From contig JAMDHS010000049.1 in assembly GCA_029717555.1 (NCBI GenBank), positions 62,001-126,000 of the forward strand: DNA of 64,000 nucleotides, given 5' to 3'. Numbering within the stretch: the stretch's first letter is position 1; each line of letters starts with the position of its first letter. A model generated the notes under the pieces. It did not search any database. It was not told the origin of the DNA and worked only from the letters and a program-made list of their open reading frames with translations. A program made the translations under genes and the position numbers. Shown piece after piece: positions 55,135 through 64,000 of this stretch. The DNA is from Peribolospora baueri (Eukaryota; Basidiomycota; Peribolosporomycetes; Peribolosporales; Peribolosporaceae).

Positions 55135-58100
55135 ATGCCAAAGCACTCCGCCGCCGCACACCCTCTTTCCACCTCCAACTTTCCCTCCCTCGGCGCCGTC
55201 GGCTCCTCTTCCTCTTCCTCCTCCTCCGCCCCCACCGCCACCGCCACCGCCGCCGCCGCCGCCGCTATGGGCTCGCATGCCAACGGCACCGGCGCAGGCG
55301 CGGGGGGTACACCGGCCGCCAACGGCTTGCCCCCTCCGCCCGCCAAGTGGGACGTGTCGCAGGCGCAGATGGCCGGCTTGCAGGATGCTTACTGGTCCGA
55401 CGAAGAGGTGAGTTCAATGGCGATCGATCAGAACTGTTTTTTTTCTTCGTCTTTCTTTCCTTTGTTTCGGATCGACCATTCGTTGGGGGGCCGCTTTCCT
55501 TCCCCCTCTTCCCCCTCGGTGGCGCAGCAAACCCTGGCCGCAGGGGCGCATCTGCCGGAGAGCCGATCGGCGACCCGACCAGAGCTCGTGTCGAGGTCTC
55601 CGCGGGCGATGGATGATGGCCTCGACGTGGGAGACGGAGAGTTCGACCAACCGCTGACGAAGCTTTCTTTATCTTGCGCTCTCACTCAGGAGGACAACGA
55701 ATGCCCGCTATGCTTGGAAGAGATGGACATCTCGGACACCAACTTTAAACCGTGCCCTTGTGGATACCAGGTGCGTCCAGCTTTTTTTCCTCCTTCTTTT
55801 TATCCCTTCATCGCCCTGACCCGTACCTCCGGTTTCAACGTCCCCCAAGATATGTCGTTTCTGCTGGCATCACATCAAAGAGAACCTCAACGGTCGCTGT
55901 CCAGCCTGCCGACGCCTCTATTCCGACCAGGCCATCGAGTTCAAGCCCATGACTGCCGACGAGTGAGCACATCTCGTTCTGTTTCGACTCGGTGCCCTGG
56001 CCGCCGATCATTTACACTCTCTCCTCCCGCCACTCAGGATCAAGAAGCTGACGCAAGCGAAAAAGCAGAAGGAACGCGAGAAGAAGGAGCTCGAAGCGAT
56101 GAATCGGAAGCACTTGGCCGAAGTGCGGATCGTGCAGAAGAACCTGGTGTACGTCGTCGGCCTCAGTCCCAAGCTCACCAAGGAGGAGCATCTCCCTGCG
56201 CTTCGGAGCAACGAATATTTTGGGCAGTACGGCCGGATCGCCAAGATTGTGATCAACAAGCGATCTGCGCCGTCGACGTTGATGATGGGCACGTCAGAAA
56301 GCCAAGTGGGCGTCTACATCACCTATCACCGAAAGGAGGACGCGGCGCGGGCGATCGTCGCCATCGACGGCAGCAGCTACGACGGCAAAGTCATCCGAGC
56401 CAGTTACGGTACGACAAAGTACTGTACAAACTATCTTCGAAATCAGCCTTGCACGAACGCCAACTGCATGTACTTGCATGAACCTGGTGAGGACGGCGAT
56501 ACGTTTACCAAGGAAGACTTGGCTACGCTGTGAGTTTCTCTTTCCTTTTCGTCCGTCGCCTCGCCTCTCCCGTCATTCTGGCCTCCGCCGGCTGATCGCG
56601 TGTCCCGGCTGGCTTGACAGGAAACACGCCATGAAGGACACGGAGCACAAGTTCAAGCCTGCGCCTTCAGCCGCTTCCGTTAAGAAGCTCCACGAGGACG
56701 CGGCCGAGGCGTCTGCACTGCCGAAAACGGCATCATGGGCATCAACAAACAAGCCAGCCAGCCAGCCCACGACTCCGATCTATCCCAACGGGCCAGGCCT
56801 CCCCAATTTGTCCGGCGCCCGCGCCCCCCGAGCGCCGGTCGGAAAAGCCGTGCAGGCCCATCAGCAGCAGCTCAGTGCGAAGCAGATGCACCAGCAGCAC
56901 TTCCCTCCGCCAACCACTTCCGGGCCCCTACCACCCGCCGCCGCCGCCGCCGCCAAGTCCAAGGCCGCACCTCTGCAGATGGGACGGAAACGATCGACGT
57001 CCGTCGCCATGGCTTCACCGGTCAAGTCTTCCTCGTCTGCCGTCGCGCAGCAGAAGGGCCGTACAGCTTCTGGTCCAGCACCGAACGAACCAGCGCTGTC
57101 TTCTTCGACCCCGGCTCCTTCCTCTACGTCCGCTGCTGCTCCCGCCTCGACGACGCCCACCAAGGCTTCTGGCGCCGGCGCCGCTCCCCCAGGTCTCTCG
57201 GGTTCGAAACAGGCGCTGACAGCCAATCCATCTTCGTCGTCGTCCGTCTCCGCTCGCGCGCCTTCACCGTCAGCGGAGCAAGAAACCGCTGCTGCCCCGG
57301 CTGCAGAGTGTGCGCCTCCCACATCACCGTCCAAGTCGACATACCAGGTGTCTTCACAGGCACAAGCTCTGCTGGATGATCTCAAGGCGCGCCGCGAGGC
57401 GGAGCCGGATCTTCCGAATCCGAGCCCCTTCCCGGACTTTGATCACACCTTAGCTTGTTTCCAGAACGGCGGCGATTTCAGCTTCACCCTCAACATTCCC
57501 ACTTCTTCGTCGTCGTCCGGCTTGAAAGGGGGGAATGGCGGTCAGGACAACGCTTTGGATGGGTCAGAACCGTCGACGGCGACGACGACAACAACAACGA
57601 CGACGGCAGCAGGCCCAGGCAACATTCACAACAACCCGCCGCCAGGGATCATCGCAGCGGGCGCCGCGTTCTCAACGTTGGGAGGAACGCCGCCGCCGGG
57701 CTTTGCGGCGTTGCGCGCCGTCGGTTCACGAAGCGCGTCTCCGTCGCCGTTCTCCTACTCGTACTCTGGTTCCTTTGACCCGTTCTCGGAATCGGCGGGC
57801 ACGTCGATCAACTCGCCCTTCTCGTCGATCGACGAGATGCAACGCACCTTGACCTTGGACGCACGGCGTACCGGAGGCGACGAGGCCACAGAGCCTCCCG
57901 ACGCCGACGGCCCGAGCATGGGCGGCAGAAAGTCATCGAGGTTTGACTTTGCGAGGAGGAAGAGCTCCAGCTCGTCTGCACAGGCTTCTGGCACTTTGTT
58001 TGCCTCGAGCTTGACCGGCCTCACCAGCATGGCGGCGGCCAACTCTCCACACTCGTCCATCCAGCACGTCTTGTACGGCTCTTCGTCGTCGCCCGACTTG

Positions 58101-59191
58101 TACACCACCGGTCCGCTCCAGAGGCAAAAGTCTCTCGCCGATCTCTACGGCGAGGCGGCCTCGGCGGCGGGTGGCGGCGAGCCTCTGTCTGTGACCAAGG
58201 ACATGCGCGACGCTTTGGGCATCGGCGGTGGTGGTGGCGGAGACCAGACTGGACTAGGCTGGAATGTAGGCGGTGGCGGCGGCCGGGACGGCATGATGAT
58301 GGCCAACAACAACGGCGGGAGGCAGTCTCCCTACGCCGGCTTGCCGCCCAACCTCGGCCGTCAGCTCATGGGCGGCGGCGCCGGTGGTGGCGGTAGTCAG
58401 CTACCGCCTGGCATTCCTCCTTCCATCTTCCGCGGCGCCAGCAGCACTCCCCCTCCGCCTGGTATCGTTCCCCGCACGCAGCAGACCCAGACCCAGTCCC
58501 AGTCCCAGTACGGAGAGCAGCAGCAGCAGCAGCGGCACAGTGGCGCTATTGGTGGTGGCACCCCGGCTTGGCTCGCCGAGCTTCAGCTCCAGCAGCAGCA
58601 ACAGCAACAGGTACAACAGCAGCACCTGCGAATGGGCAGCGGCGCGTATGGCGGCGATAGCGGACACGTCCGCACCGGCTCCGGCATGATTGGCGGCAGT
58701 GTGAACGGCGGCGGTGGCTTGGGCAGGTCGAGCGATCCACTACTCGGGCAGATTCTTGGCATGGCCGTCGCTAACGGCTCCACCGCGGCGGCGGGCGCCC
58801 AAGGCTATGGTGCCGGTTACGGCGCCGGCGCTGGCGGCGCAGCGGCCAGGCAGAGTGGTGAGCATAGCGTCGTCAGAACTTGGGACGGAGGCGGGGGCGG
58901 GAGCTCCACTAGTTGGTCAAATGACTCACTCGTTCCTCCCATTTCGCTCTTCCCTCAGACCTCCCGTTCTTCGACCCAGCCATCATGTCCGTCTCCCGTC
59001 CATCCTCCATCACCGCCAACGCCTCGGCCGCCAACTTCCCCGGCTTCTCCTCCCACGTCGCCGTCCGCTCCTACCAGCAAGCAGCCGAGCCTTATCCTTC
59101 CGCCAACGATCAGAACGCCGCCGCCGCCGGCCTCGGCACATACTCTGGCCAGGGCATCAACGGACCCAGTTTGTATTCTAGCGTGGCCTGA
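55135..59191 (+). CDS. NOT4: CCR4-NOT subunit Not4, RING E3 ubiquitin ligase
   Basis: E3 ligase subunit of the CCR4-NOT complex, linking deadenylation, translational quality control and ubiquitylation. 1142 residues; exons 55135-55407, 55690-55770, 55850-55962, 56038-56529, 56621-58857, 58959-59191. The C4C4 RING is CPLCLEEMD ... KPCPCGYQICRFCWHHIKE ... GRCPACRR (about residues 96-140), followed by a basic helix (KKLTQAKKQKEREKKELE), an RRM (NLVYVVGLSPKL, GQYGRIAKIVINK) and a CCCH finger (YCTNYLRNQPCTNANCMYLH). The long C-terminal 770 residues are disordered, Ser/Ala/Pro-rich, with Gly-rich and polyQ tracts near 58190-58640, longer than in yeast. Start chosen at MPKHSAAAHP, the first ATG before conserved sequence. 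The first intron (282 nt) is stop-free and a multiple of three. Confidence 0.95.
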
Positions 59192-59662
59192 TTTGACCTC
59201 ATCATCCCTCCTTCGGTCAACTTCTCTGTCTCCCCTCTCTTCCCTCCCCTCCCTTCCTCCATCTCACACTCTGATTGTCGGACGGCCGGGCCCCTTTCTT
59301 TCGTTTTGCGGCCCAATATGGCAATTCCCATCTCAACCATTCTTCACCAGACCTGCCTTGCCTGCCTAAACCGTTCCCTTTCGCGTGACTTCACGTCAGA
59401 ACCACGGGGGGTTCCGTCTCCTAAGCGGCGAATGAGTAAAAGATGACGACGACGGCGGCGGCGGCGGGCGGCGTGTGCGATGCAATATTTTTTTTTTTTT
59501 TGCCAAGTTCAGTTCGAGCCACACGCACTCGTCGTGTCCATCCATCTATCGTACACGGACTCGACTCCCGCGCTATCCATCCTAGCCACCGCTCCTCCAT
59601 CGTCCCTTTCTTCCCCTACCTACCTACCTACCTACACCTCCGCTCGCTCGCTTACTGGCTCG
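59192..59662. other. Convergent 3' region between NOT4 and the HEAT-like gene
   Basis: 471 bp with a (CCTA)n tetranucleotide run near 59615-59635 and a T-run of about 13 near 59490. No supported gene. Confidence 0.5.
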
Positions 59663-62600
59663 TCATGGCCCCTCTTCCCAAAGCGTGCTGGCAAACATCC
59701 TGACGAGCATGTTCCCATCCCTCTTCCAATCCCTCACCATCCCCACCTCTCTCGCCGCTATCCGCACCTCCCATTGCGTCTCGAACCGGCGGTACAGCTC
59801 CGCGGCGATCTGGTGTCGTAGAACACGCGCGGCCTCACGTACGCCGTAAGCGTCCGCGTCCGCGTCCTTCGGAGAAGGAGCGGCGAACCCGAGCGCCTCG
59901 TCGAGAGCTTCGTCCGGGTCGTACCGCTCCGGGGAGCAGAGTCGTCGGAGGATGGGGACGAGGTCGTCTGTGTAGAAACGCGCGCGCCCCAACTTGTCGG
60001 GCAAGACAGCGAGGAGAAAGGGTTGGACTGGCGCCGGTAGACGAACCATAGAGTCCACGAGCGAGCCGAGCTTCTTCGCGATGGGGCCATGGCGAGAGTC
60101 AGAGTCTCGGATCGCGCCGCCTGGGAGGTGCACCGGCCAGGGAAGGAGGAAGACCTGTGCGGCGAAGAGGAAGGACAAGTCAGACGGCAGGGCACCGCAA
60201 ACCGCCAGGCCTGTTTAAACGGGACTCGGCCGCGGGCGGCGGCGACTCACCTTGATGCGCAACAGCGCGTCCAAATACAACAGCCGGCCATTCGCCACGT
60301 CGACCTGGTCTTTGGCCGTCGCGCGCATGGAGCGCGTAAGAGCACCTTCAAAGTCTTTTAGCAACGGCACGACACGCTCTATCCACACCTTCGATCCCAA
60401 GTTGCCAGCCGCCGCACCCGCCCACTTCGTTCCGGTCCGGGACGTCTGGAGGAGGCCATGGTCGAGGATCTGATCGAAGAAGAAGAGGTACCGGAGCTTG
60501 TAGGGTGCGTCGGAAGCAAAGAAGAGGTACTCTGGCCCCAGCGCGCGCAGTCCCAGGCGGCGGATGGAGTCCTGAAGGGCTCGCACAGTCAGAGGCGCAT
60601 GTCTCATCCAGCTCGGCAGGGCAGCGTCATTGGAGTCCGAGGCCGCCGTGTCGGGGAGCTGGAAGGCTACAGGATGAGCGAAGCGCCCCTGACGGAACGC
60701 TGTACTGATCGTTGCGGTCGTTTCCGTGCCCTCCGAGGTAGAGAGATCGGAGTTGTAGTGGTAAGTGCTGAGGAAGGTCTCCCCCTCGCTCGTGGTACGC
60801 CAGCCTTCTTCCTCCCTGTCAAGGGAAGAAAGGAAAGGCTCCACTTTGACCGCCTCGAAAGGCTCGAGAACGCGACGCTCCAGGGTCGCCAGCAAGACGC
60901 TCCGCTCTGGAAGGAAGCGAGTCCAGTTTTGGAAAATTTTGCGTACCGTCTCCACGAGCCCATCCGGACAGGGAAAGCTGAACTCGCGCTCTTCTTCACT
61001 AGCGCCGTGACGGACGAGGAAGGTCTTGAGCCAGCGAGAGTGGGACTGAGTTTGGAGCTTTACCACAGGCTCGAGTACCCGGATGACGTACCGTCGTCCG
61101 ACGCCGAGCGACAAGCCTTCGGGATGCATTTGGAGGAGCGCGTCGGCGATCTGGTTCTGCAGATCCAGAGTCGGCATGCCTACCTCTCCTCGCTCCGCCT
61201 TGAGCCAGGTGCTCTCGCTCGGCTCGAAACCTCCGTTGCAGACGCCGGACAACCCGACAAATGATTCAAGCGATGTCCAAACGATCTCCGGGAGAAATTC
61301 TGCCGGGTGCGATGTGATGATCCGCTGAAGGCTTTCGATGGTCGCGACACGCACGCTGACGTGGGGAACTTCCTCATAGAGTCGGACAGTGAGCCGGACC
61401 ACCTCGTCAAGCGTCACGACGGGCCCCAGGCAGGGCAAAATCTGAACGAACGCCTTGAGTGTGGATACCTTGACAACCGGGTCGAGCTTCTCTCTCTCCT
61501 CATCCGTCTTCGCCGCTTTCCAAGCATCCGCTTGCAGACTCCACAAGGCCACGCAGTTGTCAATCCAGAGCTGCAGGGTGTCGCGCCCGACGGGAATGGG
61601 CAATCGTTTGAAGAGGCCTGGGTGAAAGACGTTCCGATGGAAGCTCGACAGAGCTGGAGATTTGAGGAGCTCCGTCACGAAAGAAATCGCCCAGGAAGCG
61701 TCGTCCTGCAAGGCGAGCGCCGACAGGAGCGGGATGTGATGCGCGCCCCGAGCAGCCATGACGGCCGAGTCCGATGCCGTTTCCCCCGGTTCACAGTAAG
61801 AGGAGAGGGTTTGGACGACGAGCGAGAACTCACGGGCAGGCAAAACATTCCTCCGCCCGGCGGTACGGATAAGCGCCAGAACCGTGGGGCGCGTTAGTAT
61901 GTTAAGGCTAACGCCAAAGTTGCCCGTGACACATACGCGCGAAGCGAAGGACAACTGGCGTCCTTGTTCCGCCAGACCCTTCGCAGCCTTCGACCAATCC
62001 CAGTTGCTCGCAGAAGGCGTCTTGGCGCGGTGACACTGAAGGGCGAAGCCAAGGAACAGCTCGACGAGATCTCGACTGGCGAAGCCGGCCCTGACGGTGA
62101 TGGCAAGACGCTTCAAGAGCACCGCATCTCTGTCGTCTTTCCGCGAAGGCCAGCCGTATGGCTTCGGGGGACAGCAAGAAAGGAGGTCGATCGAGCCGGA
62201 TCGGTCGAAGCTCTCACGCACTTCCGAAGGTGAAGGGAGGACTGAAGGGAGCAAGTCCTCGCCCAAGATGCGGATGTCAGAAATAAGGTCTGAGGTGTCC
62301 GCGCAGGAGAGGGAGTCGAGCAGCCACAGCCGATAATCCAATTTGTCATCGGAGACCACTGAAGGCCCGTAATGTTCCCACAATCGCTTGACCTTCGCCC
62401 GCCGCTCCCTCGGGCTCCGAACATCCTCGAGCCACCGGTTCAGGTCTGATTCGGCGCTGTCCTCCCACTGTTTTCGTTTTCCGAAAAGATATGACTGAAG
62501 AGCGTCCTTGGGTGGAAGGACGGCCGCCTCGAGGCGCTCGAATAGTACCGGCGAGATCTCGCGGAGCGACGGCTGCCCGCGGTTGGCGCGAAGCTTTCCT

Positions 62601-64000
62601 CGTCGTCGAGGCCTCTTGGCAACTCCGACGCGGAGGCGCGGGTCGTGAAAGATGCGATTCGAAAGCCTGTCGACATAGCGATCAGACCTCTGCAGCACCC
62701 GCTCCCTCGCGTGTCCGCACTCCTCCAGGAATCTGCCCACCACGCAGGCTAACCTGGAGGGCACTACGACGCGGTCGAGGCCCGTGTCGAGCGGGGGAGG
62801 CATCAGCTTGTTAGAGGATGAGCTTTGAGTGTAGTCAATGAAGACACCATCGACTTGAATGGCCAAGTAGTCCTCAATGCAGTGAACGAGGGGATCGAGA
62901 AGCAACGCGGCCATGCGCTCGACGTCTTCAGCAGCGGCATTATACCGGGTGAGTTGCACGAGCAGGGCGACCCTCTTGTGGACGACCTTGAAGAGCATCG
63001 TCCCGACACGTTCGTACTCGTCGTCTCCATAGTCCGGCTCTATGCATGCAAGCCTGGTCTCGGCAACGAAGATCTTGATGGCCTCATGAGACGAGCGCAG
63101 CTCCTCCTCTAGCTCCGCCAAATCCGCTTTTCCGTTGCGTTGCATGGTATACAAACTCTTCCTTCCGCCCACTAGCGCGTCTGACAAAGCCAAACTTAGC
63201 GACGGGATGACGTGATATCTGGCGACCGACCCATAGACCGTCCGGCGCGCCTGGACGTCCTTTCTGATTCGCTCGAGGCACCACCGCAGCGTGTTGAGGA
63301 AGAGCTGAGGGTTTCCAGCCGCAACGTTCGCGGCCAAGAGGAGGACGACATGGACGTTGAGCTGCCTCAGCGACGCTGTCTTTGAGCGGGTCGCATCACG
63401 CTTATAGTTGGCGATCGCTGCCACCGTGGAGCTTTGGCTTTGATTTTGGGTTTGGCCTTGGCCGATCCGAGGTGCGCCCTCCCACCAAGCGCGCACAATA
63501 GCCTCATTCACCCGGCCCACGCGCTGGCGAACCTCAGCTTTCGAAAGGCCTCCTTCGCTTTCCCACGCCTTACAGTCGTCATAGGCAAAACAGCCTGCAT
63601 AAGACATGCCACCCGTTTTGGGTAACACCTTCGACGCGAACCCAACCTCGGGCCACGAGACGGGGCAGAGGCCGTGACCTGAGACGATCGAGGGCGACGC
63701 AATGAGCGCGGAGAGAAGAGCGTGGGCCTGGGAGGAGAGGAGCATCGTGAGAAGGAGCGGGTGGAGGCCCCTGGTGCGACCGAGAGATAACGGCAGACCG
63801 GAGAGCATCTCCCTCCCTTGTGCGAGCCGAGCGTCGGAACCTACACCAAGGGCCGAGGAGGCCTCGGAGCGCACCTCGTCCGATGTGCTAAGATCCACTG
63901 ATGAAACGAGCACGCCCGGCTCGCGGTCTTTCCCTTCTCTTCTCCTCGCCTCAGCGCCGTCGGCATCAAGAAGCAACCTGATAAGCTCCCACCTCCACTC
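59663..64000 (-). CDS. Large alpha-helical (HEAT-like) protein, 5' end outside window
   Basis: At least 1413 residues; exons >64000-60251 and 60154-59663. The frame is open to the right edge, so the start lies outside. Composition is that of a long HEAT/ARM-type solenoid: repeated amphipathic helices such as LRWCLERIRKDVQARRTVYG, VVKVSTLKAFVQILPCLGPV and LTVRLYEEVPHVSVRVATIE. No catalytic motif or membrane span is evident. Large nucleolar solenoids such as Npa1/Urb1 are a possibility given size and conserved-looking C-terminal block (VFLLPWPVHLPGG ... MLVRMFASTLWEEGP), but I could not confirm this and give no name. GC3 is high throughout, and the 1250-codon exon without a stop argues strongly for coding. 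Confidence 0.8.

Noticed and set aside
1-64000. Search for transposons, LTRs, viral fossils, secondary-metabolite cluster or defence system
   Set aside because: No reverse transcriptase, integrase, transposase, capsid or toxin-like coding sequence, and no long terminal or inverted repeats were seen; the genes are conserved housekeeping genes with uniform codon use.

Overview
This 64 kb window is gene-dense nuclear DNA from a filamentous or dimorphic fungus, almost certainly a basidiomycete. Evidence: GC-rich third codon positions, about five short introns per gene (mostly 50-120 nt, GTRNGT donors, weak branch/polypyrimidine context), a group III hybrid histidine kinase, a kinesin-1 with the fungal IAKPLRGGG tail, and a URA2-type CPSase/ATCase fusion. 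A Pucciniomycotina (Microbotryomycetes-like) yeast would fit, but that placement is inference. I see no transposon, viral fossil, CRISPR array or biosynthetic cluster. I rebuilt exon-intron structures by hand; nearly all close arithmetically in phase.

Layout: 0-10 kb carries the 3' part of URA2 (pyrimidine synthesis), a PUB-domain protein and KGD1 (mitochondrial 2-oxoglutarate dehydrogenase E1), all on +, then an intron-containing tRNA-Ser(AGA). 10.9-15 kb is conventional kinesin. 17-22 kb (-) holds an unrecognised basic protein and a PAP2-type lipid phosphatase. 22.9-26.8 kb is a divergent pair, CBC2 (cap-binding CBP20, -) and ALG2 (N-glycan mannosyltransferase, +). 27-30.3 kb has a small CoA-binding protein, an FYV7-like rRNA-processing protein (-) and eIF1/SUI1 (+). 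31.3-41.5 kb has LEO1 (Paf1 complex, -), MAK21/NOC1 (60S biogenesis, -) and ATG7 (autophagy E1, +), the last two divergent from a 242-bp gap. 42-45.2 kb is a pirin (-) divergent from RPS21 (+). 46.7-52.6 kb is a large hybrid histidine kinase with many HAMP repeats (-), separated from NOT4 (+, 55.1-59.2 kb) by a 2.5-kb microsatellite-rich intergenic region. The right end is a large HEAT-like protein (-) running off the window.

Functionally the genes are housekeeping, with a visible excess of RNA/ribosome factors (CBC2, FYV7, eIF1, LEO1, MAK21, RPS21, NOT4). Four head-to-head pairs share short promoters. The most unusual structure is a recent tandem duplication of a HAMP-encoding exon together with its intron inside the histidine kinase gene. 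Other items worth checking are possible alternative splicing in pirin and NOT4, an 11-nt exon, a GC-AG intron, a poor start context on eIF1, and telomere-like boxes in front of RPS21.
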